Of a stretch of DNA of 64,000 nucleotides, positions 1-10,112 are shown piece by piece. The DNA lies in the NCBI RefSeq assembly GCF_900090305.1, contig NZ_LT607751.1:620001-684000 (forward strand), in the 5' to 3' direction. This DNA is from Micromonospora siamensis. Lineage in GTDB: Bacteria; Actinomycetota; Actinomycetes; Mycobacteriales; Micromonosporaceae. Each line of letters opens with the position of its first letter. Position 1 is the first letter of the stretch. A program made the translations under genes and the position numbers. A model generated the notes under the pieces. The model did no database searches. It saw only the letters and a list, made by a program, of their open reading frames with translations, and was not told where the DNA came from.

Positions 1-2
1 CC

Positions 3-704
3 CGGCTCGGCCCGGGGCGGGACGCGTCGAGGCGTACCCCCGGTGTCGGCGACGGCGACCCCGCGGCGCGCGGTCGGGCCGGTGCCCGCGACGGCGCCGC
101 TGCCGGTAGGTCGGCGCGGTCCGGCGCGGCCGGTGGGGACGGTGCCCCCGACGGGGCGCCCGGTGACGCCGGTGGCGGCGCGGCCGGGGAAGCGGCGAGT
201 GGCGGCGCTTCCGGTCCGGAGCTGGCGCGGGCGGTCCTGGACGCGGCGAAGGCCCGCCGCGCGGCGACCGCGAAGACCCGGCGCAGCGTGGTCGGCGGCG
301 ACGGTGGCGAGCGGCGGATGCGCGGCTACTCCGGGCCCGGGCCGGACCCGCGCGACCCGCAGCCGCTGGGCGTGGTGCTGGAGCGGCTGATGAAGGCGCG
401 CGGCTGGCAGCAGCCGGCGGCCGAGGCGACCGTCTTCGGGGCGTGGGAGAAGGTCGTCGGGGCGGAGGTCGCCCAGCACAGCCGGCCGGTAAAGCTGGAG
501 AACGGCGAGCTGACCGTGGAGGCGCGGTCCACCGCGTGGGCCACCCAGCTGCGGTTGCTCGCCGGCTCGCTGCTCAAGCAGATCGCCCAGGAGGTCGGCC
601 ACAACGTGGTGCGCAAGCTGCACATCCACGGCCCGGCCGCGCCGTCCTGGTCGCGTGGCCCGCGCCGGGTGCGCGGTCGCGGCCCCCGCGACACCTACGG
701 CTGA
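3..704 (+). CDS. DUF721 / DciA-like protein, 5' end outside window
   Basis: The frame is open from the window edge to the stop at 704, so the start lies upstream. The C-terminal part from about 318 has the DUF721 fold signature (DPQPLGxxLERL, WEKVVGAEVAQHSRP, AWATQLRLLAGSLLKQI) and a basic tail. The N-terminal part is an Ala/Gly/Arg-rich linker ending in a GPELARAVLDAAKARR helix, typical of actinobacterial members. DUF721 proteins correspond to DciA, a loader or operator of the replicative helicase, and in actinobacteria they sit between recF and gyrB. The position here, upstream of gyrB, agrees. Function is taken from the family, not shown by the sequence. Confidence 0.8.
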   Translation, partial: RLGPGRDASRRTPGVGDGDPAARGRAGARDGAAAGRSARSGAAGGDGAPDGAPGDAGGGAAGEAASGGASGPELARAVLDAAKARRAATAKTRRSVVGGDGGERRMRGYSGPGPDPRDPQPLGVVLERLMKARGWQQPAAEATVFGAWEKVVGAEVAQHSRPVKLENGELTVEARSTAWATQLRLLAGSLLKQIAQEVGHNVVRKLHIHGPAAPSWSRGPRRVRGRGPRDTYG

Positions 705-946
705 CCGTCGGCGAGCCCGCCCTTGCGCTCGGCGCGGCGAGCGGCGCGTTCGGCGCGCTTGCGCTCGCGCTGCTCCCGGCTCCACTGCTTGCGTCGCTCC
801 AGATCCTGCTTCCACCCGTCGCGGGCGTCCCGCGAGCCGCCCTGCACCGCGCCCTGCACCTCCGGCGGGCCGGCCCAGTTCCGGAACGACCACGCCATCA
901 GCCGGCCACCCTCACCGGAGGACGTCGCCTGCCGCTCGTCGCTCAT
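695..946 (-). CDS. small charged hypothetical protein
   Basis: This 83-residue protein starts at an ATG at 946 and ends convergently with the DUF721 gene, overlapping it by about 10 bp. Its C-terminal half is a strongly basic, probably helical Arg/Glu/Lys/Ala-rich segment (KQWSREQRERKRAERAARR). I do not recognise a family. It is transcribed divergently from the OhrR-type regulator at 1036, and the palindrome at 972-998 lies between the two, so it may share that operator. Moderate confidence only: high-GC DNA gives many spurious frames, but this one has a sensible start and fills the gap neatly. Confidence 0.45.
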   Translation of the reverse strand: MSDERQATSSGEGGRLMAWSFRNWAGPPEVQGAVQGGSRDARDGWKQDLERRKQWSREQRERKRAERAARRAERKGGLADGQP

Positions 947-971
947 CCGCCGACCCCTTCGCCGCCAACCG

Positions 972-998
972 TTGGTGTACAAACAATTGGTACACCAA
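972..998. promoter_or_regulatory. palindromic operator of the OhrR-like regulator
   Basis: TTGGTGTAC (972-980) and GTACACCAA (990-998) are perfect 9-bp inverted arms around a 9-bp AT-rich centre. A second, overlapping inverted repeat, CCAA-GCA-TTGG, lies at 995-1005. The site sits 38 bp upstream of the regulator start and between two divergent genes. MarR/OhrR dimers bind such symmetric sites, so autorepression is the natural inference. Confidence 0.75.
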
Positions 999-1035
999 GC
1001 ATTGGTACGATCGCAACGACGACGAGGAGGTGCCG

Positions 1036-1515
1036 GTGCCCGAGCAGCCCGCCGAGGATCCGCTCGCGCTGGAGCAGCAGGTCTGCTTCGCGCTCTCCGT
1101 CGCCGCGCGCAGCGTCGTGGCGGTCTACCGGCCGCTGCTGGAACCGATGGGGCTGACCCACCCGCAGTACCTGGTCATGCTCGCGCTCTGGCAGCACGCC
1201 CCGCTGTCCGTACGCGAGCTGAGCGGGCTGCTCCAACTCGACCCGGGCACCCTGTCGCCGCTGCTCAAGCGCCTGGAGGCGGCCGGCTACGTCCGGCGGG
1301 ACCGGGGCGCCACCGACGAGCGCACCCTCGCGGTCCGGCTCACCCCGGCCGGGCAGGCCCTGCGGGAGCGCGCCGAGCAGATCCCGCCGGCCATCGTGGC
1401 GCGGCTCGGGCTGCCCCTGGCGGAGCTGCGTCAGCTGCACAGCGCGCTGACCCAGGTGATCGTCGCGGCCAACCGGCCGTCGGGCACCGACCCGGACGGT
1501 CAGGCGTCGGCGTAG
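1036..1515 (+). CDS. OhrR-type MarR family peroxide-sensing repressor
   Basis: Protein of 159 aa. The N-terminal LEQQVCFALSVAARSVVAVY and MGLTHPQYLVMLALWQH segments match OhrR closely, including the single N-terminal cysteine (about residue 15) whose oxidation releases OhrR from DNA. A winged helix follows: a recognition region with LDPGTLSPLLKRLEAAG, then a wing with DERTLAVRLT. The start is GTG 1036, chosen because GAGGAGG at 1024-1030 gives normal spacing; GTG 1030 would be too close. No ohr peroxidase gene is adjacent, which is unusual for the family, so its target here may be itself or the small divergent gene. It ends in a 16-bp tail-to-tail overlap with the next gene. Confidence 0.85.
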   Translation: MPEQPAEDPLALEQQVCFALSVAARSVVAVYRPLLEPMGLTHPQYLVMLALWQHAPLSVRELSGLLQLDPGTLSPLLKRLEAAGYVRRDRGATDERTLAVRLTPAGQALRERAEQIPPAIVARLGLPLAELRQLHSALTQVIVAANRPSGTDPDGQASA

Positions 1516-2054
1516 ACGGCGAAGCCCCGGTCGGCGCAGCGGCGGTAGAAGGCGGCCAGCACGGCCAGCTCGGCGCAGGTGAAGGTCCACTGCGGCGGAT
1601 CGCCGGCCTCGTCGCGCAGCGCGTCGAGGCGGGTGTCCAGCCAGCGGAGCTGCTGCTCGGCGAGGCGCCCGTCGGCGAGCAGGCCGCGCAGCACGCCGCT
1701 GACCGAGTCGAAGGTGACCTCCTCGCCGTGCGGCCGGTGCGCGGCGACGAACCGCTCGATCCCGCCGGCGATCCACGAACAGCCGTCCGGGTCGATCACC
1801 GGGTCCTCGTCCTCGGCGGCGGCGTCAGTGGCGTACAGCACATTTTCCAGCCCGAGCAGCAGGTCGACCAGCTCGGTGTAGGCGGTCGCCCGGACCGTGC
1901 CGGTCTTGGCGATCAGCTCGGCGAGCGCCGCCGTGGGCGCGGAGATCCGCGGCAGCTCGACGATGTCGCCGAAGTCGACGAACTCGGCCGGCGCGACCGG
2001 GTCGTAGAAGCGGCCGGTCCGCGGCCAGTGCACCGCGACGTTGTCCAGCCCCAT
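1500..2054 (-). CDS. conserved hypothetical protein
   Basis: Protein of 184 aa starting at ATG 2054 behind a GAGGTGA ribosome-binding site. It is acidic and soluble, with no signal peptide or membrane segment, and rich in helix-forming stretches (AALAELIAKTG, YTELVDLLLGLENVLYA, LRWLDTRLDALRDE). I do not recognise a domain. It lies alone between the OhrR-like regulator and gyrB, in a place where other actinobacteria usually have nothing. Normal codon use for this genome supports it being real. Confidence 0.65.
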   Translation of the reverse strand: MGLDNVAVHWPRTGRFYDPVAPAEFVDFGDIVELPRISAPTAALAELIAKTGTVRATAYTELVDLLLGLENVLYATDAAAEDEDPVIDPDGCSWIAGGIERFVAAHRPHGEEVTFDSVSGVLRGLLADGRLAEQQLRWLDTRLDALRDEAGDPPQWTFTCAELAVLAAFYRRCADRGFAVYADA

Positions 2055-2575
2055 CTGGCGTCACCTCTTCAGCACGAGTGGGAGCGATCAGGTCGATCGT
2101 CCCGGTTCCGACCGGAGAAGATCAAGACCGGCCCCGGGGTGGCGTGGCAAAGCTACGGTACGACCGCCGGGCGCCGCCCGCCCGCCCCGGTGCCGGCGGC
2201 GCGATTCGACGGCGACGGCGACCGCGACCGGGGGCCTGGCGTGTAGGGGGAGTCGCGGACAGCGCAGTTCGGCCCGCTACGGACGTCTCAGCCGCCTCTT
2301 CAGGGGTGCCGAGTGGCGGTTCTGTCGTCTGCGCACAGTAAGATTGACGACGAGACGAAGACCGGACGCGGAGCGACGACACGGGCCCATCGGGCCCTTG
2401 ATCATTGTTGCGGGCCCGGTCCAGCCGATCGCGATCCGCGGGCAACCGCGGCGACCGGCGTACACGATCCGTGACCTGGGCATCCGGGGCCGGGCCGTGC
2501 GCGCCGACGTCGCGTCCTGTCCGCCGAACCCGCGCCCCGCGCCCTGGCGTGGTCGGTGCGAGAAAGTGGCCGAGC
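2055..2575. other. gyrB upstream region, no gene seen
   Basis: About 520 bp without a convincing gene. Several frames are open but none has both a start signal and family character. It must contain the gyrB promoter. A less GC-rich patch around 2330-2410 (cacagtaagattgacg, then gatcattgttgcgg) is the likeliest place for it. Supercoiling-sensitive control is expected for gyrB, but I see no motif that proves it. Confidence 0.5.
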
Positions 2576-4522
<1,947 letters not shown>

Positions 4523-4562
4523 CGGAGCGGCGGGCCGACCGCGATCCACCGGTCGGCTCGCC

Positions 4563-4613
4563 GGTCCACAGAGTTATCCACAACTTGGCCGGTTTCCACA
4601 GCGGTTATCCACA
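4563..4613. promoter_or_regulatory. DnaA-box cluster between gyrB and gyrA
   Basis: Two perfect copies of the consensus DnaA box TTATCCACA lie at 4574-4582 and 4605-4613, both in the same orientation. Degenerate copies (GGTCCACAG at 4563, TTTCCACAG at 4593) interleave with them, so the core TCCACA recurs at 4565, 4577, 4595 and 4608. The cluster is directly upstream of the gyrA start. It could tune gyrA transcription or titrate DnaA. The main origin is expected further upstream, near dnaA. Confidence 0.8.
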
Positions 4614-4649
4614 GCACGAAACCGACTCTGAGTCTGATAAGGGTTAACA

Positions 4650-7600
4650 GTGACGGATCTTCCCGAGTCCACCCCGAACGAGCCGGAGACCCCGGAGACA
4701 CCGGCCGCGGTCGTCGCGCAGCACGACCGGATCGAGCCGGTCGGCCTCGAGGTCGAGATGCAGCGCTCCTACCTCGACTACGCGATGAGCGTCATCGTCG
4801 GGCGGGCGCTGCCGGACGTCCGGGACGGGCTCAAGCCGGTCCACCGCAAGATCCTGTACGCCATGTTCGACTCGGGCTACCGGCCGGACCGCGGCTACGT
4901 GAAGTGCTCCCGCGTCGTCGGTGACGTGATGGGTCAGTTCCACCCGCACGGCGACTCGGCGATCTACGACGCGCTGGTCCGGATGGCGCAGCCGTGGTCG
5001 CTGCGGTACCCGCTGGTGGACGGCAACGGCAACTTCGGTTCGCCCGGGAATGACCCGGCTGCGGCAATGAGATACTGTATTACGGCAGATGTCCGGATTC
5101 GTACCGCTGAGGGCAGCGTACGGGTCGGCGACGTCGTGCCGGGTGCCGCGCCGAGCAGCGAGACGGACGTCGAGCTCAAGGTCCGCGACCGCAACGGCGA
5201 CCTGGTCCGCGCCTCCAAGTTCTTCCACTCCGGCGAGCACCCGACGCTGCGGCTGCGCACCCGCGAGGGGTACGAGCTGACCGGCACGCACAACCACCCG
5301 GTGCTCTGCCTGGTGGACGTGGCCGGCGTGCCGACCCTGTTGTGGAAGCTGCTCGCCGAGATCTCCCCGGGCGACCGGGTGGTCCTCCAGCGCACGGTGC
5401 CGGACGAGATCGGCTACCCGATGCTGGAGCACGTCGAGGCGGCCGTCCTGGCCGGGGCGCTCGTCAGCGAGGGCTGGATCTCGGACCAGTGGGTCGAGTT
5501 CGCCAACGCCGACCAGGAATTCTTCACACGGGTTGTCGCAGCCTTCGACCTTGCCGTCGGGGGCAAGCGCTGGTTCGGTGAAGAGAATCTTCCCTCCGGC
5601 AAGACCCTGTATCGCGTTCGCGCCAGTATTCGGCAGCTCGCATCTACCGCCCTGGGTGAGCTGGTCGGGGCGCGCAGCGCCGCCAAGTTCGTACCCGAGT
5701 TCGTCTGGCGTGGTCCGGCGGCCGTCAAGCGGGCCTTCCTCCAGGCGCTCTTCGAGGGTGACGGCTCGTCCTCGCTGCTGCCGCGCCACACCATCCAGGT
5801 CTCGTACTCGACCCGCAGCGAGCGGCTGGCCCGCGAGGTCCAGCAGTTGCTGCTGGAGTTCGGTGTCGTCAGCAAGCAGTGCCGGTACGACGACGGCGAG
5901 ACCAAGGTCGTGGTGACCAACCGACGTGATGCCCGGATCTTCGCCGCCCACGTCGGCTTCCTCGGTCGCAAGCAGGCCAAGCTGGAGTCGGAGCTGGCCG
6001 AGGTGCCGGCGACCAGCCGGGCACTGGCCGGCGACTTCGTGCCGTTCGTCGGTGACTTCCTTCGTGAGCACGGCGCGACGCGGTGGACCGAGCGGGACTG
6101 GCTGCGTCGGCACAACGTCGACCGGATCGAGCGCTGGGAGCGGGACCGCGACGAGATCGCGGCCCGGATCACCGAGCCGGGGATCCTCGACGTCGTTGAG
6201 CCCCTGGTCGACGGCCGCTTCTACTACGCCGAGGTGACCGAGATCACCGACGCCGGCGTGCAGCCGGTCTACAGCATCCGGGTGGACACCGACGACCACT
6301 CGTTCGTCTCCGACGGGTTCGTCAGCCACAACACCGAGTGCAAGCTCGACCCGCTGGCGATGGAGATGTTGCGGGACATCGACGAGGACACCGTCGACCT
6401 GCAGGACAACTACGACGGCCGGGCCAAGGAGCCCACCATCCTGCCGTCCCGGATCCCGAACCTGCTGATCAACGGCTCCGAGGGCATCGCGGTCGGGATG
6501 GCCACCAAGATCCCGCCGCACAACCTGCGCGAGATCGGCGCGGCGGTGCAGTGGTGCCTGGAGAACCCGGAGGTCGACGAGGCCACCACGCTCGAGGCGC
6601 TGCTGGAGATCGTCAAGGGCCCGGACTTCCCCACCCATGGCCTGATCGTCGGGCAGCAGGCCATCCAGGACGCGTACCGCACGGGGCGGGGCTCGATCCG
6701 GATGCGCGCCGTGGTCGAGGTCGAGGAGGACAAGCGGGGCCGGCCGGCGCTGGTGGTCAGCGAGCTGCCGTACCAGGTCAACCCGGACAACCTCGCCGAG
6801 CGGATCGCCGAGCTGATCAAGGAGGGCAAGCTCGCCGGCATCGCCGACATCCGGGACGAGTCGTCCGGGCGTACCGGCATGCGGATCGTGCTCGTCCTGA
6901 AGCGGGACGCGGTCGCCAAGGTGGTGCTCAACAACCTCTACAAGCACACCCAGCTCCAGGAGACCTTCGGCGCCAACATGCTGGCGCTGGTCGACGGGGT
7001 GCCGCGGACGCTCAACCTGGCCCAGTTCATCCGCTACTACGTCGAGCACCAGATCGAGGTGATCCGGCGGCGGACGGCGTTCCGGCTGCGCAAGGCCGAG
7101 GAGCGGGCGCACATCCTGCGCGGTCTGTCCAAGGCGCTGGACGCCCTCGACGAGGTGATCGCCCTGATCCGGCGCTCGCCCACCGTCGAGGACGCCCGGC
7201 AGGGCCTGATCCGGCTGCTGGAGATCGACGAGATCCAGGCGACCGCGATCCTGGACATGCAGCTGCGCCGGCTGGCGGCCCTGGAGCGGCAGCGCATCCT
7301 GGACGACCTGGCCAAGCTGGAGCTGGAGATCGCCGACCTCAAGGACATCCTGGCCAAGCCGGAGCGGCAGCGGCAGATCGTCTCGGAGGAGCTCGGCGAG
7401 ATCGTCGCGAAGTGGGGCGACGAGCGGCGTACGAAGATCGTGCCGTTCGACGGCGAGGTCTCCATGGAAGACCTGATCGCCCGCGAGGACGTGGTCGTCA
7501 CGATCACCCGCACCGGGTACGCCAAGCGGACCAAGGTGGATCTCTACCGCTCGCAGCGGCGCGGCGGCAAGGGCGTCAGCGGGGCGACGCTGCGGCAGGA

Positions 7601-8429
7601 CGACATCGTCAGCCACTTCTTCGTATGCTCCACCCACGACTGGATCCTGTTCTTCACGAACAAGGGCCGGGTGTACCGGGCCAAGGCGTACGAGCTTCCC
7701 GAAGCCAGTAGGGTGGCCAAGGGCCAGCACGTGGCCAACCTGCTCGCCTTCCAACCGGACGAGCAGATCGCTCAGATCATCGAAATCCCGAACTACCAGG
7801 TGGCGCCCTACCTGGTACTCGCCACGAAGAACGGCCTGGTGAAGAAGACGCGGCTCGAGGAGTTCGACTCCAACCGTTCCGGCGGCGTCATCGCGATCAA
7901 CCTGCGCGATGAGGACGAGCTGGTCGGTGCCGTCCTCGTGGGCCCGGAGGAGGATCTGCTGCTGGTCTCCAAGAACGCGCAGGCGATCCGCTTCAACGCC
8001 ACCGACGAGGCGCTGCGGCCGATGGGCCGGGCCACGTCGGGTGTGATCGGCATGCGGTTCAGCGAGGAGGACGAGCTGCTCGCGGTCGAGGTCGTGCGCG
8101 AGGGCCTGGACGTCCTGGTCGCGACGAACGGCGGGTACGCGAAACGTACCCCGATCGAGGAATACCCGGTCCAGGGCCGGGGAGGTAAGGGCGTGCTGAC
8201 TGCGAAGATCACCGAGCGGCGGGGTGGTCTGGTCGGTGCTGTGGTGATCGACCCGGACGACGAGCTCTTCGCGATCACCAGCAACGGTGGTGTCATCCGG
8301 ACTCCGGTGAAGCCTGTACGCCGTACGCGTGACCGGAACACAATGGGGGTCAAGCTGATGGACCTCCCGGACGGCGTGACTATCGTGGCGATTGCTCGCA
8401 ATGCCGACGAGCCTGACGAACAGGACTAG
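4650..8429 (+). CDS. gyrA: DNA gyrase subunit A precursor containing an intein
   Basis: A precursor of 1259 aa. Removing the 419-residue intein leaves an 840-residue mature GyrA, the normal length. The N-terminal extein holds the winged-helix breakage-reunion domain ([37 protein letters not shown]) and the catalytic tyrosine at residue 142, immediately before the intein. The C-terminal extein carries the coiled-coil gate and the beta-pinwheel with a GyrA box ([11 protein letters not shown], residues ~971-981 of the precursor). Start GTG 4650 follows TAAGGG with good spacing. Because the intein separates Tyr142 from Thr at the active site, splicing is needed for function. The next gene starts within a few bases of the stop, suggesting co-transcription. 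Confidence 0.97.
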   Translation: MTDLPESTPNEPETPETPAAVVAQHDRIEPVGLEVEMQRSYLDYAMSVIVGRALPDVRDGLKPVHRKILYAMFDSGYRPDRGYVKCSRVVGDVMGQFHPHGDSAIYDALVRMAQPWSLRYPLVDGNGNFGSPGNDPAAAMRYCITADVRIRTAEGSVRVGDVVPGAAPSSETDVELKVRDRNGDLVRASKFFHSGEHPTLRLRTREGYELTGTHNHPVLCLVDVAGVPTLLWKLLAEISPGDRVVLQRTVPDEIGYPMLEHVEAAVLAGALVSEGWISDQWVEFANADQEFFTRVVAAFDLAVGGKRWFGEENLPSGKTLYRVRASIRQLASTALGELVGARSAAKFVPEFVWRGPAAVKRAFLQALFEGDGSSSLLPRHTIQVSYSTRSERLAREVQQLLLEFGVVSKQCRYDDGETKVVVTNRRDARIFAAHVGFLGRKQAKLESELAEVPATSRALAGDFVPFVGDFLREHGATRWTERDWLRRHNVDRIERWERDRDEIAARITEPGILDVVEPLVDGRFYYAEVTEITDAGVQPVYSIRVDTDDHSFVSDGFVSHNTECKLDPLAMEMLRDIDEDTVDLQDNYDGRAKEPTILPSRIPNLLINGSEGIAVGMATKIPPHNLREIGAAVQWCLENPEVDEATTLEALLEIVKGPDFPTHGLIVGQQAIQDAYRTGRGSIRMRAVVEVEEDKRGRPALVVSELPYQVNPDNLAERIAELIKEGKLAGIADIRDESSGRTGMRIVLVLKRDAVAKVVLNNLYKHTQLQETFGANMLALVDGVPRTLNLAQFIRYYVEHQIEVIRRRTAFRLRKAEERAHILRGLSKALDALDEVIALIRRSPTVEDARQGLIRLLEIDEIQATAILDMQLRRLAALERQRILDDLAKLELEIADLKDILAKPERQRQIVSEELGEIVAKWGDERRTKIVPFDGEVSMEDLIAREDVVVTITRTGYAKRTKVDLYRSQRRGGKGVSGATLRQDDIVSHFFVCSTHDWILFFTNKGRVYRAKAYELPEASRVAKGQHVANLLAFQPDEQIAQIIEIPNYQVAPYLVLATKNGLVKKTRLEEFDSNRSGGVIAINLRDEDELVGAVLVGPEEDLLLVSKNAQAIRFNATDEALRPMGRATSGVIGMRFSEEDELLAVEVVREGLDVLVATNGGYAKRTPIEEYPVQGRGGKGVLTAKITERRGGLVGAVVIDPDDELFAITSNGGVIRTPVKPVRRTRDRNTMGVKLMDLPDGVTIVAIARNADEPDEQD
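5076..6332 (+). mobile_element. GyrA intein with LAGLIDADG homing endonuclease
   Basis: In-frame insertion encoding 419 residues between Tyr142 and Thr of GyrA. It begins with catalytic Cys ([10 protein letters not shown], block A), has a block [11 protein letters not shown] with the Thr and His used in the first acyl shift, and ends in block F/G ([20 protein letters not shown], then FVSHN) with the penultimate His and last Asn, followed by extein Thr as +1 nucleophile. The centre has two LAGLIDADG helices ([13 protein letters not shown] and [13 protein letters not shown]), so the endonuclease looks intact. The Mycobacterium xenopi GyrA intein uses the same insertion point but lacks the endonuclease. 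Local GC drops around the 5' junction (about 5066-5105) and at 5520-5650. Confidence 0.95.
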
Positions 8430-8432
8430 TTG

Positions 8433-9353
8433 ATGACGGAGACACAGGCGAAGTCGGGGAACAAGGGGACCTCGGCCAACGCGGTCGACGAGGAGTCCGC
8501 CAACGGCGGCACATCGGCGACCGGTCGGGCGGCCGTCGGCCGTGCCACCGTCCCCGGCGACGCGCCTGCCCCGAAGTTCACCCGCGCCCCGGGCATGGCA
8601 CCGCCCCCGGACAAGCCCGGGGAGGATTCGGGGTCCAGCGAGGAGACCGAGATCGCCCCGGCGGTCGAGGCGACCTCCGCCGCGAACCCGCCGGCCGCCG
8701 CCGACCGCACGCCCAGCGCCACCCAGCCGATCAAGGTCGGCGCCGGGCAGGCCGCCGCCAAGTCGACCACCGCCAACGGCACCCAGCCGAGGGCGGGGAC
8801 GACCGGCACCCAGGCCCGGGTCTCGTCGGCGAAGGCGCAGCAGGACGCCCCCCGGCCCGGCGGCGGCCGCCCCGCCAACGGCGGGGGCCTCCCGCCGGGC
8901 GTGGGCGCCAGCGCCGTCGGGGCGGCCCGGGTGGGTGACGCGGTACGCGCCGCGCGTACCTCGGTCACCTCGGCCGCGTCCCGCGGGCCGCGCCGGGCCC
9001 GGCTGAACCTCAAGCGGATCGACCCGTGGTCGGTGATGAAGTTCGCCTTCGCCGTCTCCGTGGTGCTCTTCATCGTGGTGGTCGTGGCCACCTCGGTGCT
9101 CTACCTCGCGCTGGACGCGATGGGCGTGTTCAAGAGCGTCAACGACAGCCTGACCGACCTGGTCAACGCCGGCGGCGGGGAGAGCACCAGCGGGTTCCGG
9201 ATCACCGCGAAGGGCGTCATCCTCAGCTCGGCCCTGATCGGCCTGGTCAACGTGGTGCTCTTCACCGCGCTGGCCACCCTCGGGGCGTTCGTCTACAACG
9301 TCTGCGCCGACCTGGTCGGCGGCATCGAGCTGACGCTCGCCGAGCGCGACTGA
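8433..9353 (+). CDS. DUF3566 membrane protein
   Basis: Protein of 306 aa. Residues 1 to about 185 form a disordered Ala/Pro/Gly/Thr-rich cytoplasmic region. A DUF3566 domain follows: a basic stretch (RRARLNLKRIDPWSVMKFAFA), a first membrane segment near 201-226 and a second near 260-290 (SSALIGLVNVVLFTALATLG). Its M. tuberculosis counterpart sits in the same place after gyrA. The family role is unknown; a link to the divisome or envelope has been suggested only by context. Start ATG 8433 is preferred to the overlapping TTG 8430. It is effectively in one operon with gyrA, closed by the hairpin at 9368-9401. Confidence 0.9.
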   Translation: MTETQAKSGNKGTSANAVDEESANGGTSATGRAAVGRATVPGDAPAPKFTRAPGMAPPPDKPGEDSGSSEETEIAPAVEATSAANPPAAADRTPSATQPIKVGAGQAAAKSTTANGTQPRAGTTGTQARVSSAKAQQDAPRPGGGRPANGGGLPPGVGASAVGAARVGDAVRAARTSVTSAASRGPRRARLNLKRIDPWSVMKFAFAVSVVLFIVVVVATSVLYLALDAMGVFKSVNDSLTDLVNAGGGESTSGFRITAKGVILSSALIGLVNVVLFTALATLGAFVYNVCADLVGGIELTLAERD

Positions 9354-9367
9354 CGATCGGACCGGGA

Positions 9368-9401
9368 ACGCCGGGACACCGCAGACGCGGTGTCCCGGCG
9401 T
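9368..9401 (+). terminator. terminator of the gyrA operon
   Basis: Perfect 15-bp inverted arms (9368-9382 and 9387-9401) with an AGAC loop, 15 bp after the DUF3566 stop. There is no T-run, as is common for actinobacterial hairpin terminators. Confidence 0.8.
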
Positions 9402-9689
9402 CCCCGCGTCTACGGGCCCTGGGCGGTCCCGGACGCGGGGAGGCTGGGTCGTTCCCGGTACCTGGGGCCCTCCTGGGCCGCAGATGGCCCGGGGTGTGGC
9501 GGTCGCGCCTTTCCCGGGCCCTGGATGGCCCGGGATGACCGCGAGCCGCGCCGCGCGGGGCGTCGGGGTCGGAAAGGGGTCGCTCCCGGCGCAGGGCGGC
9601 GGGTACGGTCGGGAGAGCGCACGGGCGCCACGGCGGACCCCGATTTGGGGGCGGCTGCGGCGATGGGTTAACCTTGCTCGTCGCTACGC
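9402..9689. other. non-coding spacer before tRNA-Ile
   Basis: About 290 bp of GC-rich DNA with repeated GGCCC/GGGCC words (GGGCCCTGGGC, GGGCCCTGGATGGCCC) that can fold locally. I see no gene. The tRNA-Ile promoter should lie in its last 60 bp, where the sequence becomes less GC-rich (gttaaccttgctcg). Confidence 0.45.
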
Positions 9690-9763
9690 GGGGCTATAGC
9701 TCAGTCGGTTAGAGCGCAGAGCTGATAACTCTGAGGTCGCTGGTTCGATTCCAGCTAGCCCCA
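9690..9763 (+). tRNA. tRNA-Ile (anticodon GAT)
   Basis: A full cloverleaf of 74 nt. The acceptor arms GGGGCTA and TAGCCCC pair perfectly, the anticodon arm is CAGAG-CTGATAA-CTCTG with anticodon GAT, and the T arm has GGTTCGATTCC. The discriminator is A; CCA is not encoded (CCG follows). tRNA-Ile downstream of gyrA is a conserved actinobacterial arrangement. Confidence 0.97.
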
Positions 9764-9807
9764 CCGCACGTCCTTCCCGACGGCAGTCGAGCGCGAGGGG
9801 TCGCCCC

Positions 9808-9936
9808 ATGTTCAAGAAGCTTCTGTTCCTGGTCGGCATCGTCGGCGTGGCTGCGGTGGTGGCTCGGAAGGTCAAGGCTTCCAACGACGAGCGCGCCCTC
9901 TGGCACGAGGCGACCACCGCGCCCGACCTGCGCTGA
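9808..9936 (+). CDS. DLW-39 family micropeptide
   Basis: A 42-residue protein: a hydrophobic N-terminal helix (FKKLLFLVGIVGVAAVVA), then a basic turn and an acidic tail ending ALWHEATTAPDLR. This matches the DLW-39 family of actinobacterial micropeptides, which are about 39 residues long, carry a DLWxEAT-like motif and lie next to the tRNA genes after gyrA. Here the D of DLW is replaced by A. It is probably a single-pass membrane peptide; its function is unknown. Start ATG 9808 follows GCGAGGGG at a good distance. Confidence 0.85.
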   Translation: MFKKLLFLVGIVGVAAVVARKVKASNDERALWHEATTAPDLR

Positions 9937-9981
9937 CGGTCCGCTCGTCCACTGCCAGCACGCGCGGCGCCTGCCGTACGC

Positions 9982-10054
9982 GGGGCCCTAGCTCAACTGG
10001 CAGAGCACTGCCTTTGCAAGGCAGGGGTTAGGGGTTCGAGTCCCCTGGGCTCCA
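9982..10054 (+). tRNA. tRNA-Ala (anticodon TGC), AICE integration target
   Basis: A 73-nt cloverleaf. The acceptor arms GGGGCCC and GGGCTCC pair with one G-U, the anticodon arm is CTGCC-TTTGCAA-GGCAG with anticodon TGC, and the T arm has GGTTCGAGTCC. Its 3' half from 10012 is the left att repeat of the integrated element, so the element restores a complete tRNA. In the integrated state CCA follows the discriminator (10055-10057), whereas the displaced chromosomal copy at 21090 is followed by CCG. Confidence 0.97.
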
Positions 10055-10056
10055 CC
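10012..10056 (+). repeat. attL, left copy of the 45-bp core repeat
   Basis: Identical over 45 bp to 21090-21134. It covers the anticodon loop to the 3' end of tRNA-Ala. The sequence diverges on both sides (C versus T at -2, A versus G after the end), which defines the exact limits of the exchange region. Confidence 0.95.
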
Positions 10057-10086
10057 AGCACAAACACCGGTTGATCTCGGTCCCGA

Positions 10087-10110
10087 GTACAGCCATTCGT
10101 ACAGCCAAGC
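10087..10110. repeat. left copy of a 24-bp end repeat, likely integrase arm site
   Basis: Two direct GTACAGCCA units with a 12-bp period. The same 24-bp block recurs with one mismatch at 20976-20999, close to the right end. Repeats of this kind, close to both att sites, are typical arm-type binding sites of tyrosine recombinases or excisionases. Confidence 0.6.
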
Positions 10111-10112
10111 GG

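Noticed and set aside
4563..4613. The chromosomal origin itself
   Set aside because: Only two perfect DnaA boxes and no long AT-rich unwinding region; actinobacterial oriC lies between dnaA and dnaN with many more boxes, upstream of this window.
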